A stretch of DNA of 64,000 nucleotides from Mycobacterium stomatepiae (GTDB lineage Bacteria > Actinomycetota > Actinomycetes > Mycobacteriales > Mycobacteriaceae). The DNA is taken from the NCBI RefSeq assembly GCF_010731715.1, contig NZ_AP022587.1, forward strand, positions 4,216,001 to 4,280,000, in the 5' to 3' direction. Below the pieces are notes generated by a model. It ran no database searches, was not told the origin of the DNA, and saw only the letters and a program-made list of their open reading frames with translations. The number at the start of each line of letters is the position of its first letter. Position 1 is the first letter of the stretch. This document shows positions 52,551 to 61,493 of the stretch, one piece after another. Both the position numbers and the translations under genes were made by a program.

Positions 52551-53613
52551 CGCGCCGCCGGTGCCGGCGGATCGCGAAGATGACGACCGGCACCGCCGCC
52601 GCGATCCCGGCGAACAGGAATACGGCGAACACGACCAGCTCGATCGGGATGACGGCATTGCGGTCGACGTAGATCACCTGCCGGTAGGCGTCATCGCTGG
52701 CCGCGTTGGCGAAGGCGAAATCCGACGAGATCTGCGCCGGCTTGGGGATATTCACCCGAAGCTTGGTGAGGTAGCCGCCATGATCGGCCGCCAATTCGCG
52801 CAGCAGCGGGTCGCGTGCCTCGGCGAAGATGTTACCCGCGAACTGTACTTGGACGGACTGGCCGGCCTGCGGCGCGGCGTCGGCGTCGGTGCGCTGCTGT
52901 CGGTGGTCGGACAGGGTAAAGATCGTCACCTGCTGCGGGCTCGGGGCCGCGACCGAAAGTCGCATGGGATAGACCAATTGCGTCGACGGGAAGGTCATCC
53001 GCACCGGGTTGAGCCCGCCCACGATGGGGTCGGAACTGATCAGCCTGATCGCGACGAACGACCATCCGTCGCGCACATATGGGCCCAGCGCGTCCGACAC
53101 CGCCGGGCGGATGGCATAACCGTTGTCGTCCAACCACTTTTGCAATTCGCTCAGATCGCCACCGGACAGCGTGGTGGCCTCCAGCGGCCCCAGGTGCACC
53201 TGATCGACCACCGTGGGGCCCCGGGGAGCCGCGGCTTCGAGAGGCGCGGGGCCACTCGAGCCTATCTGCCCCAGCACCCAGTGCCGGCGCTGCTGGACCC
53301 GCGGCGCGGTGAGCGTATCCAACTCGGCGAATGTCGCCTTGTCGCCCTCGGTGACGGTCGCTGGGGTCGGGGTGGGCACCACCAGGGCGACGTTGTTCGT
53401 GTCGGCATTCATGGCAAGCTGCATGACGATGGTTTCGCTGGATCCGTTCCAATGCAGCAGCGCCACTTCGTGGTTCATGGCGGCTTGGCCGCCGACGGGA
53501 GGGATGATCGCGCCGCACGCGCATGCGTAGCCCGGAGCAGCCATGGCCACATTGGCCAGGGTAGCCAGAACGACAGCGACCATACCCAACCCGCATGTGC
53601 GGGGCATCTTCAT
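52534..53613 (-). CDS. DUF2330 membrane-anchored exported protein
   Basis: Product of 359 residues with a signal peptide (GLGMVAVVLATLANVAMA), then the DUF2330 opening YACACGAIIPP, a large extracytoplasmic part with PTPTPATVTEGD, and a C-terminal membrane helix (IPIELVVFAVFLFAGIAAAVP) with a basic tail RRHRRR. The family is of unknown function, anchored outside the membrane. Start ATG 53613; an alternative ATG lies two codons in. Confidence 0.85.
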   Translation of the reverse strand: MKMPRTCGLGMVAVVLATLANVAMAAPGYACACGAIIPPVGGQAAMNHEVALLHWNGSSETIVMQLAMNADTNNVALVVPTPTPATVTEGDKATFAELDTLTAPRVQQRRHWVLGQIGSSGPAPLEAAAPRGPTVVDQVHLGPLEATTLSGGDLSELQKWLDDNGYAIRPAVSDALGPYVRDGWSFVAIRLISSDPIVGGLNPVRMTFPSTQLVYPMRLSVAAPSPQQVTIFTLSDHRQQRTDADAAPQAGQSVQVQFAGNIFAEARDPLLRELAADHGGYLTKLRVNIPKPAQISSDFAFANAASDDAYRQVIYVDRNAVIPIELVVFAVFLFAGIAAAVPVVIFAIRRHRRRANILR

Positions 53614-53677
53614 GGCGCAATGCTAGTTGCTGAAGAGTGCGGGGTCACTCCGTTCTCACGGAGATTTAAGGTGCGAC

Positions 53678-54973
53678 ATGCACAATGTCGGCATGACAAC
53701 TGCACCGATTCAGCCGCACGCGGGGTCCGACGACCAAGCCGAATCGCAAAAGTTATTATTTGGATTTCTCGACCCGGCGAACCGCGCCGATCCGTATCGG
53801 CTGAGCGCACAGTTTCGCGATCGTGGACCGATCCTGCTGTCCGAGGCGCACCTCGCCGTCTTCTCGAGCTACCGAGACTGCGACGATGTTCTGCGGCACC
53901 CAGCGTCTAGCAGCGACCGGATGAAATCTGCGCTCGCTCAAGAGCAAGTGGAGGCGCAGATCCGCGAGCTCGTCGAATCCGGCGCACCGCCGCCCGCGCA
54001 GCCCCCGCCGGGATTTCTGTTCCTCGATCCCCCCGATCACACGCGGCTGCGCAAGCTGGTCAGCAAGGCGTTCGCGCCGAAAATAGTCAAGGCGCTGCGG
54101 CCCGGCATCAGCGTCCTGGTGGGTGGATTGCTCGACGTGATCGCCGAGAAGGGCAGCTTTGACGTCGTCGAAGATTTCGCGTACCCGTTGCCGGTGGCGG
54201 TCATTTGCCGGTTGCTCGGTGTGCCGTTGGAAGACGAGCCGCAGTTCAGCCACGCCTCGGGATTGCTTGCGCAAGCACTGGATCCGTTCGTCACGTTCAC
54301 CGGTGCTGCCTCGGAGGGTCTGCAGGAGCGTTTCGACGCCGGTACCTGGCTGCGCGAGTATCTGCACGGCCTGATCGACCGGCGGCGCTCACGGCCCGGT
54401 GAGGATTTGATGTCGGGTCTGATCGCGGTGGAGGAGTCCGGTGATCAGCTGACCGAAGAGGAGATCGTCTCGACCTGCCTGCTGTTGCTGGTCGCCGGTC
54501 ACGAGACCACGGTCAACCTGATCGGCAATGCGGTCCTGGCGATGCTGCGCGAGCCGTCGCAATGGGCAGCGTTGCGGGCTGACGCGACCCGTGTCTCGTC
54601 GGTCATCGAGGAGACCCTGCGCTACGACCCGCCCGTGCAGATGGTGGGCCGAATTGCCCTCGAAGACATGAAGATTGGGCAAGTCGAGGTGCCCGAGGGC
54701 GACGTGATGATGTTGTTGCTCGCCGCGGCGCACCGGGACCCGGCCGAATTCGACCGGCCCGATACCTTCGATCCTGATCGGGGAACCTTCCGGCACTTGG
54801 GTTTTGGGCGCGGACTGCACTACTGTCTGGGCGCGCCACTGGCGCGGATGGAAGCCAGTATCGCACTGTCCGAGGCGGCGGCGCGTTTTCCGGATGCCCG
54901 GTTGGACAGCGAACCGCAGTACAAGGCGAACGTCACGCTGCGGGGGCTATCGGAGCTAATCGTCGCGGTCTAG
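53678..54973 (+). CDS. Cytochrome P450
   Basis: About 431 residues. I-helix oxygen-binding motif AGHETT, K-helix ExxR in EETLRYDP, PERF-like DTFDPDRG, and heme loop FGRGLHYCLGAPLARME with the thiolate Cys at about 383. No redox partner gene is adjacent. The start is taken at ATG 53678 (AAGG 6 nt before); ATG 53693 is equally plausible. The substrate is unknown; the sequence pattern is that of mycobacterial soluble P450s. Confidence 0.9.
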   Translation: MHNVGMTTAPIQPHAGSDDQAESQKLLFGFLDPANRADPYRLSAQFRDRGPILLSEAHLAVFSSYRDCDDVLRHPASSSDRMKSALAQEQVEAQIRELVESGAPPPAQPPPGFLFLDPPDHTRLRKLVSKAFAPKIVKALRPGISVLVGGLLDVIAEKGSFDVVEDFAYPLPVAVICRLLGVPLEDEPQFSHASGLLAQALDPFVTFTGAASEGLQERFDAGTWLREYLHGLIDRRRSRPGEDLMSGLIAVEESGDQLTEEEIVSTCLLLLVAGHETTVNLIGNAVLAMLREPSQWAALRADATRVSSVIEETLRYDPPVQMVGRIALEDMKIGQVEVPEGDVMMLLLAAAHRDPAEFDRPDTFDPDRGTFRHLGFGRGLHYCLGAPLARMEASIALSEAAARFPDARLDSEPQYKANVTLRGLSELIVAV

Positions 54974-54994
54974 CTCCGTCCCACAACCGAGGTT

Positions 54995-55327
54995 TCAGCT
55001 GCCCGGCAAGCCCATTCGGGGGGCGTATTGGGGGCAGAAGTTTGTCACCGATGCGGTGATGAACAGCGCGGATTGATTTCGGTCGAGACCGGAGTGCTGG
55101 TTGAGGTACTGGTACGCCGCCTCTTGGTAGTCGAGCATGGCGCACACTTCGTTGGCATCCTCGATCAGGGCGGCATCCGATGCGTTGACCCCGATCCCGG
55201 CAGCCCGCACCTGGTTGAGGAAGTCGGCTGTAGTTGCGTGCGCGACCGGCATCGCGCACCCGAAAAGCGCGATAGCCGCCAGGATTCCTATGGCCGTGGG
55301 CTTCTTCACGGCCGCCGCAGCGTTCAT
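54995..55327 (-). CDS. DUF732 exported protein, copy 1
   Basis: Product of 110 residues. Signal peptide (TAIGILAAIALFGCAMPVAHA), then the DUF732 body DFLNQVRAAGIGVNASDAALIEDANEVCAMLD and a second conserved Cys in NFCPQY, probably disulfide-linked. Small secreted mycobacterial family of unknown function. A paralogue lies 250 bp upstream on the same strand. Start ATG 55327. Confidence 0.88.
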   Translation of the reverse strand: MNAAAAVKKPTAIGILAAIALFGCAMPVAHATTADFLNQVRAAGIGVNASDAALIEDANEVCAMLDYQEAAYQYLNQHSGLDRNQSALFITASVTNFCPQYAPRMGLPGS

Positions 55328-55578
55328 TCGTTGGCTTCCTTCCGACCAATCCGTTTAAGGATCTGCTTCCGCCGTCGCTCAGTATGGAGCGAGACCATAA
55401 CTGGCTTCGGTGCACGCGGACCAAACAAGCGGTAATGAATTATGACCCACCGTGACGGTGTTTGCCTGGCTATCGATTAGCCAAGGCTCGGTCGGGTTAT
55501 CGGCTTTTCAGGTCTGGCCGTTTTCTCCAAGGTTCGTCCCGATGTCGCTCGGGGCGAAGGTGGCTGGAAGTCCGTTGC

Positions 55579-55890
55579 CTATCCGGGGGTGAGCTGTGGG
55601 CAGAAGTAGTTGACCGAGACGTCAACGAATATAGCGGCCTTCTGTGCATTTAGATCGGAGTTCTGGACAAGGTATTGGTAGGGCGACTGCTCGTAGTCGA
55701 GCATGGCGCACACTTCCTGGGCGTCCTCAATCAAGGCGGCATCCGATTTATGCAGTCCGACCCCATTTGCGCGCACCTGGCTAAGGAAGTCATCGGTTTT
55801 GGTCGCGTGGGCGACCGGCGCTCCCGACGAGAGTGCGATAACCGCCAAGATCGCCGTGGCCGCGGACGTCAAGAATCCCGCTGAGTTCAT
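55579..55890 (-). CDS. DUF732 exported protein, copy 2
   Basis: Product of 103 residues, paralogous to the protein at 54995: signal peptide ending APVAHA, then DDFLSQVRANGVGLHKSDAALIEDAQEVCAMLDYEQSPYQYL and the same NFCPQ Cys near the end. Clearly a tandem duplication with both reading frames intact. The 250 bp between the copies hold no gene. Start ATG 55890 after AGAGAAG. Confidence 0.88.
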   Translation of the reverse strand: MNSAGFLTSAATAILAVIALSSGAPVAHATKTDDFLSQVRANGVGLHKSDAALIEDAQEVCAMLDYEQSPYQYLVQNSDLNAQKAAIFVDVSVNYFCPQLTPG

Positions 55891-56019
55891 CTGTTGACTT
55901 CTCTCCGTTAACCTGCGAGCTACCTACGATCCGCGTAGGTAGCTGGCAGCGCAACGGGTTTTCGCTTCTAGGTCGCTGTGCAGATGCTGTACGGGTCACC
56001 GCGCAGGGTCGCTGCGCTT

Positions 56020-57084
56020 TCAGCCGAGGCCGGGGACGATGTCGTTCAGGCTGAAAGTAACCGGCTGTTCGAGTTGTTCGTAGGTGCACGAGCGCGGGTC
56101 GCGATCGGCGCGCCATCGGCTGAACTGAGCGGTGTGGCGGAACCGCCGGCCTTCCATGTGGTCGTAGCGAACCTCGACCACCCGCTCGGGCCGCAGCGGG
56201 ACGAACGACAGGTCCTTACCCGCGTTCCACCGGGACGTTTCGTTCTTACGCGGGGTGCGCTCGCCGGCTTCGTGGGCGGCCCAACTCCATGGATGGTCAT
56301 CGAAAGTGGTTACCAGAGACTGTAATTCGGTGAAAAGCCGCCGCCGTTCCGCCATCGGAAACGCACCGATCACGCCGACCGACGCCAGCTGGCCATCGTC
56401 CTGGTACAGGCCGAGCAGCAGCGACCCGATCGCGTCGCCGCCCGACTTGTGTACTCGATACCCGGCGACCACACAGTCGGCAGTGCGCTCGTGCTTGATC
56501 TTGAACATGACACGCTTGTCCGGCTGATAGCTGATGGCCAATGGCTTCGCGATGACGCCGTCGAGACCGGCTCCCTCGAACTCGTCGAACCAGAGATGCG
56601 CTGTTTCTGAATCCGTGGTTGCCGGTGTGACATGAAACGACGGCCCGGCATTGGACAGCGCATCGACGAGGGCGGCTCGGCGCGTGCTGAAAGGACGCGG
56701 GGTGAAATCCTCCTCGTCGAGGGCCAGCAGGTCGAACGCGATGAACGACGCCGGGGTGTGCTCGGCGAGCATCCGCACCCGCGAATCGGCCGGATGAATA
56801 CGCTGCGGTAGCGCCTCGAAGTCCAAACCGTGGTCGGTGGCGATCACGATCTCGCCGTCGATCACACACCGCTGCGGCAGCTCGGCCAGGGCCGCGGCGA
56901 CCAGCTCGGGGAAGTAGCGCGTCATCGGGCGCTCGTTGCGACTGCCCAGTTCGACCTGATCGCCGTCCCGGAAGCAGATGGACCGGAAGCCGTCCCACTT
57001 GGGTTCATAGGAGGCGTCGGGCGGGATCGTCTTGACCGGCTTGGCCAGCATCGGCGAAACCGGCGGCATCACGGGCAAGTCCAT
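56020..57084 (-). CDS. ligC: ATP-dependent DNA ligase LigC
   Basis: Product of 354 residues. The adenylated Lys lies in YEPKWDGFR (motif I), followed by SRNERPMTRYFPE, CVIDGEIVIA (motif III), FIAFDLLA, GLDGVIAKPL (motif IV) and VMFKIKHERTADCVVAGY (motif V), then an OB-fold domain. It matches the LigC group (Rv3731, about 358 residues), a minor ligase linked to gap repair and end joining. The start is ATG 57084. It is divergent from the primase-polymerase gene with only 37 bp between, as in M. tuberculosis. Confidence 0.9.
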   Translation of the reverse strand: MDLPVMPPVSPMLAKPVKTIPPDASYEPKWDGFRSICFRDGDQVELGSRNERPMTRYFPELVAAALAELPQRCVIDGEIVIATDHGLDFEALPQRIHPADSRVRMLAEHTPASFIAFDLLALDEEDFTPRPFSTRRAALVDALSNAGPSFHVTPATTDSETAHLWFDEFEGAGLDGVIAKPLAISYQPDKRVMFKIKHERTADCVVAGYRVHKSGGDAIGSLLLGLYQDDGQLASVGVIGAFPMAERRRLFTELQSLVTTFDDHPWSWAAHEAGERTPRKNETSRWNAGKDLSFVPLRPERVVEVRYDHMEGRRFRHTAQFSRWRADRDPRSCTYEQLEQPVTFSLNDIVPGLG

Positions 57085-57121
57085 TGGTTCATTCTGACCT
57101 GCGGCGTGCTGGAATCGACAG

Positions 57122-58171
57122 ATGGCTGCGGCATCCGAAGAGCTCGACGTCGATGGCATCTCGGTGCGACTGCCCAACCCGGACAAGGTGTACTTCCCAA
57201 GGCTCGGATCCAACGGCACCAAGCGGCGACTGGTCGAGTACTACCGAGCCGTGGCCGTCAAAGCAGCAAGCCCGATGCTGGACGCCCTGCGCAACCGGCC
57301 CACCCACCTGCAGCGCTTTCCGGACGGCATCGACGGTGAAGAGATCTACCAAAAGCGGATACCGCAGCATCATCCCGACTATCTGGCGACCTGCCGGGTC
57401 ACCTTCCCGTCTGGGCGAACCGCCGACGCGCTGATGGTGACGCATCCGGCGGCGATCGTGTGGGCGGCGCAGATGGGCACCGTCACGCTGCATCCGTGGC
57501 AGGTGCGCTACCCGGACACCGAACACCCCGACGAGCTGCGCATTGATCTCGATCCCCAGCCCGGCGTCGGTTTTGAGCAGGCGCGGTCGGTCGCGGTGGA
57601 CGTACTGCGGCCGTTGCTCGACGAGCTCGGACTCGTCGGCTACCCCAAGACATCCGGAGGGCGCGGGATTCACGTGTTTCTCCGGATCGCCACCGACTGG
57701 GACTTCATCGCAGTGCGCCGGGCGGGCATCGCGCTGGCCCGAGAAGTCGAGCGCCGCGCGCCGGACGCGGTGACCACGTCGTGGTGGAAGGAGGAACGCG
57801 GCGAGCGCATCTTCATCGACTTCAACCAAAACGCCCGGGACCGCACGATGGCCTCGCCGTATTCGGTGCGACGGACACCGATCGCGACCGTGTCGATGCC
57901 GTTGAGCTGGGACGAATTAGCCGGCGCGGAGCCCGACGATTACACGATGGGGACCGTGCCGAACCTGCTGCGGGGGCGTGACGACCCATGGGCCGGCATG
58001 GACGAGGTGGTCCAGTCGCTTACCCCATTGCTGGAGATGGCCGAGGCCGACGAAGAGCGTGGCCTGGGCGACATGCCCTATCCGCCGAATTACCCCAAAA
58101 TGCCCGGGGAGCCGAAACGAGTGCAGCCGAGTCGAGATACCGATCTGACCAGGAAAAACAACTCGAATTGA
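57122..58171 (+). CDS. LigD-polymerase-domain-like primase-polymerase (Prim-PolC, Rv3730c-like)
   Basis: Product of 349 residues. Marks are VYFPRLGSNGTKRRLVEYYRAVA, PTHLQRFPDGIDGEEIYQKR, the metal-binding Asp pair in RIDLDPQPG, and SGGRGIHVFLRI with the polymerase His. Prim-PolC fills short gaps, can use ribonucleotides, and works with LigC in base excision or gap repair. The start is ATG 57122. The divergent arrangement with ligC strongly supports the pairing. Confidence 0.9.
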   Translation: MAAASEELDVDGISVRLPNPDKVYFPRLGSNGTKRRLVEYYRAVAVKAASPMLDALRNRPTHLQRFPDGIDGEEIYQKRIPQHHPDYLATCRVTFPSGRTADALMVTHPAAIVWAAQMGTVTLHPWQVRYPDTEHPDELRIDLDPQPGVGFEQARSVAVDVLRPLLDELGLVGYPKTSGGRGIHVFLRIATDWDFIAVRRAGIALAREVERRAPDAVTTSWWKEERGERIFIDFNQNARDRTMASPYSVRRTPIATVSMPLSWDELAGAEPDDYTMGTVPNLLRGRDDPWAGMDEVVQSLTPLLEMAEADEERGLGDMPYPPNYPKMPGEPKRVQPSRDTDLTRKNNSN

Positions 58172-58337
58172 ATGAGGGCTGTCGCTGGGCGCACGCCGGA
58201 ACCGTGATTAGTTCCTGCAATCGGCGACGGCGTGCGTAGCCTATTCAGCCAGTCTGATATCAAATCAAGCAGCGTTGTGTTTGGGGGAGTTACTGCGGTC
58301 GAACCGGGGGCGGCGAGGAAGGAACGAAGTAGTAGTC

Positions 58338-58442
58338 ATGTCCGGCCTGAAGAGCAAATTCCTGATCGTGGCGATCCTCGCCGCGACCGCGCGATGCGAC
58401 ATCCCCCTGACGATCGACTGCACCCCCCTTCGTCTGCACGGG
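58338..58442 (+). pseudogene. Start of a small exported protein, apparently truncated
   Basis: ATG 58338 has GAGGAAGGAACG upstream and begins MSGLKSKFLIVAILAATARC, a good signal-peptide start, then DIPLTIDCTPLRLHG. From about 58440 the codon use loses its bias and the sequence becomes the reverse of a gene on the other strand. The open frame continues to 58586 but probably only as a shadow. The family is not recognised. Confidence 0.4.
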
Positions 58443-58655
58443 CTAGTTCCTGACGGGCGAGGCACCTGCCGGCAGGATCAACATCGCCACCGGGAACTTC
58501 AGCGTTGCGCCGCCGCCGGCGAACGCGCAGGAGACGATCTCCATTTCCAGCGCGGTCCGGCCGATGGGGCGGGTTTGCATCTCTAGGTGAGGATTGAGGT
58601 AGTGCGGGGTCGCCAGCCAGCTGATGCCGCGTTGGATCGACTCGACTAAGTTCAT
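58443..58655 (-). CDS. Small hypothetical protein (70 residues)
   Basis: Not recognised. From ATG 58655 the frame has the strong third-position GC of real genes here: MNLVESIQRGISWLATPHYL, then EMQTRPIGRTALEMEIVSCAF and a hydrophobic stretch LKFPVAMLILPAGASPV. No signal peptide or metal motif. It may be a complete small protein or a fragment of a longer one. It abuts the truncated gene on the other strand. Confidence 0.45.
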   Translation of the reverse strand: MNLVESIQRGISWLATPHYLNPHLEMQTRPIGRTALEMEIVSCAFAGGGATLKFPVAMLILPAGASPVRN

Positions 58656-58869
58656 CCGTTCGACTCTACGCTCGCCGTGAAAAGTGTTGTTGCACAGTGT
58701 ATTCTGTGTGAGCTCTCGGCCGAGGATCGGAAAAGCCACGGAAATGGCAGCACGAATTCGCGGGAATTCCCTATGGGTTCGCCCGCGGACTTAGGAAGTG
58801 AGGCCGTTGATTTCACTCGCGCACTACTCGGATCTGGGCGAAAAGCAACGAGGCTTGTCGGGCGAATGG

Positions 58870-59781
58870 CTACGACTGTGCGGGCTGCGGTACAAATGCC
58901 GACCGGCCCGTCAATGCTCGGGGTGCGTTGTCGCGTGACCGCAATATCCAGGCCGCGACGAGCGCGATCAGTGCACCTGCCGCGCCCGCTGTCGGTGCGG
59001 GGCCGGCCGGTCCGCACAGCACCATGTACCCGAACGCGGAGCCGACCACGAGCAGGAGCGAGTGGATCAGCGTCCAGTGCAAGATCGAGCGCAGCCGGAT
59101 GGACAACGCAATCCCGAGCAGCAGCGCAACGACGTGACCGAGCGCGGTGAAGTCCGCGCTCAACGCCGCGGCGACGGCATTGCCAAGCCACCAGCCGATC
59201 CAGATTGGCCGCCATCGCGGCGGTATCGACGCCGTGAGCGCCCCCAGCACACACACCGCGCCGTAGCTCATCCCGACATCGGTGGCGCGCGCCAGCGACA
59301 TCGGTAGCCACCCTGCCTTCAGCGCGGTGGTCAGCCAAGCCGCGACGATCAACGTCGCACCGATATGGCCAAGCGTGAACGCGACGACCAAACCCTTGCT
59401 GCGCCAAATCAATTCGCCTAGAGCCAGCAAGCACACCAACCCCGGTAGCCAAAACAGCACGTGGCCGCCGTCGCTAATGAACGCGCTGCCGACCAGCGTG
59501 ACGACGTGGCCGTGTGCCAAGTTGTGCAAGTTGGTGCTCATCTCCCGCACCGCGACGTCGTGCGCATGCGGCCCGAGCGCTGTCAGCAGGAAAGACACCC
59601 CGAGCAACATGACGGCGTAGACGATCGTGGCCGGCAACCACGCCGCGACGGACAGCATCTGTGCACGCAGCGTGCTCCGGCGGTTCTCGATGCGAAGCAC
59701 CGCGCTGACGCTTTTCCCGGCGGCGCGGACCGGTATGGGAGGCCAATGGTCGGCGTGCGGGTTGGCAGCCATGTCCGCCAT
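58870..59781 (-). CDS. Rhomboid-like membrane protein
   Basis: Product of 303 residues with an N-terminal cytoplasmic part and about six or seven membrane helices (SVAAWLPATIVYAVMLLGVS, then GLVCLLALGELIW and HIGATLIVAAWLTTA). Rhomboid-like features are TDVGMSYGAVCVLGAL, where the Ser lies in a GxSYG context, and ALGHVVALLLGIAL with a His, so a protease dyad is conceivable. ATG 59781 follows GAGGGGGGCG. Its function and substrates are unknown. Confidence 0.75.
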   Translation of the reverse strand: MADMAANPHADHWPPIPVRAAGKSVSAVLRIENRRSTLRAQMLSVAAWLPATIVYAVMLLGVSFLLTALGPHAHDVAVREMSTNLHNLAHGHVVTLVGSAFISDGGHVLFWLPGLVCLLALGELIWRSKGLVVAFTLGHIGATLIVAAWLTTALKAGWLPMSLARATDVGMSYGAVCVLGALTASIPPRWRPIWIGWWLGNAVAAALSADFTALGHVVALLLGIALSIRLRSILHWTLIHSLLLVVGSAFGYMVLCGPAGPAPTAGAAGALIALVAAWILRSRDNAPRALTGRSAFVPQPAQS

Positions 59782-59783
59782 AC

Positions 59784-61156
59784 CTACGCCCCCCTCGCAC
59801 CGTTGATAACCATTGTGACGGAACCGGGGCGATGCGCCCGGTGAGACCAATCACAGTCACGAGCGAGCAGGTCAGCGACGGTTTCTCGGCGTACCAGTGG
59901 GCGAACCCGCCCGCCGGCGACGGCGATCAGTGGCGGACGGCCGACCAAGTTGCAGGCCGACCCCATCGAATAGTGGTAGGCGCCAGCGCCAGCAGATCGC
60001 CGGGTTGGATGTCGATGGGCAGCTCGACGTCGCGGGCGATCTCCTCCCCGGCTTCGCATTGCCGGCCCACAATCGTGACGGGTGTCGTCGTGGTGGGTAC
60101 GTGCCGGTTGGCCAGTGCCGCCGTGTATTTCACGCCGCGGAGCCCCTCGTGCGGATTGTCGACCATGCCGCCGTCCACGACGACGAAGCTTCGCCCGCCG
60201 GGCCGATGCCTGACGTCGACCACCCGGTACAGCGTTATTCCCGCGCGCGCGGCGATCGCCCGGCCAGGCTCGATCACGATCTGCGGGCGGGGATAGCCGT
60301 GGTCGGCACACGCGGACCGAAGCGTGGAATCGACGACCCCGGCGAGCACCTGCGGGCTGAGTTCCGGGTCGCCGGACAGATAGGGGACCCCGTGGCCGCC
60401 GCCCAGGTCGAGCTGGGTCAGCACGACGCCGTGGCGGTCGCGCACCTCGGCCATCAGGGCCACCAATTGCCGGATCGCCGCCCCGCACCGCCGGGCATCC
60501 GTGATCCGCGACCCGAGGTGGCAGTGCAATCCGATCAGGCGCAACCACGGCTGAGCCAGGATGCGCCTGACGGCGCGGGCGGCGCGGCCGTCCGCCAGGG
60601 TGAAGCCGAGCCCGCCCTCATGCCGGCCGGCGGCTTCGATCTCGGGAATCACCCGGATCAGCACGCTCTGGCGGCGACGCACCTGCGCGGCCAGCAGCGC
60701 GATCGTGTTGGGGGAATCGACGACGATGCGGCCCACTCCGGCGTCGACCGCGTCGTGCAGTTCGCCGCCGGTCATGGCGTTGCCGTGCAGCACGATCTGC
60801 GACGGCGGCACCCCGGCGGTCAATACGGTGGCCAGTTCGCCGGGCGAGCAGACGTTCAGGCCGGCACCTTCGGTGTCCGCCCAGTCGGCCACCGCGCTGC
60901 TCAGGAGTGCCTTGCCGGCGTACACCAGCTCGGCTCCGGGAAGTGCCACCCGATAGGCCCGGATCCGGGCCCGAAAATCCAGCTCATCCACCACGTAGGC
61001 GGGCGTGCCGTAGTCGGCGGCGATCTCGGTGACGGACACCCCGCCCACCCACAGCCGGCCCAGGTTGTCGACCGAGGCGCTCAACGGCCAGATGGCGCGA
61101 TCGAGGTGCCGGCTCAATCCGTGCCGAAGCCACGGAAGCAGCTCGAACTGCGTCAT
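59784..61156 (-). pseudogene. LysA paralogue (diaminopimelate decarboxylase family), frameshifted near the C-terminus
   Basis: Type III PLP decarboxylase fold. PLP Lys in VYAGKALLSS, LHCHLGSRI, the glycine loop LDLGGGHGVPYL, VIEPGRAIAA, FVVVDGGMVDN, and GRQCEAGEEI with the catalytic Cys. At 59981-59992 about ten bases seem deleted within a gcgccagcgcc repeat. The frame then ends at 59927, while the expected continuation GAYHYSMGSACNLVGRPP and VRRETVADLL lies in another frame to 59784. The tail after the Cys motif carries an active-site Tyr (AYHYS), so loss should inactivate it. It is probably a second copy beside the true lysA. Confidence 0.8.
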
Positions 61157-61260
61157 CCTTCCAAATTGGGGTCTGCGGCACGGTCCTGCCACGCTATTAA
61201 CGGATTTTTCACACCCCGGTGGTCAATCTTCACGGTTGCGGGCGGTTGCGCCGTCCCGCG

Positions 61261-61490
61261 CCTAGCTGGCGGCGTTCGCCGTACCGAACGGCTCGACCCC
61301 GATGGCCAGCGCCTCGACGAGCGACCTTCAGCGCCCATTCGGTCGCCGCGTAGGCGGCCCCGGGCGGTAGACGGGAAGTTGCTGTTCGTGTCCAGCATCG
61401 TCGGCCGCTTCGTGCTCGCCGCGGGCGCGCATCTGCGGCAGCACCGCCTGAGCCACCCGGATGGCACCATGCTGCGCGCCTTGAGGATTG
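61261..61490 (-). pseudogene. Decayed short-chain dehydrogenase fragment
   Basis: On the minus strand, pieces of an SDR can be read in different frames: VAQAVLPQMRARG (helix before the catalytic Ser), then YAATEWALK (the Tyr/Lys motif), then EALAIGVEPFGTANAAS followed by TAG. The first half of the gene is missing and several indels separate the pieces. Non-functional remnant next to the NmrA-like gene. Confidence 0.7.
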
Positions 61491-61493
61491 GTG

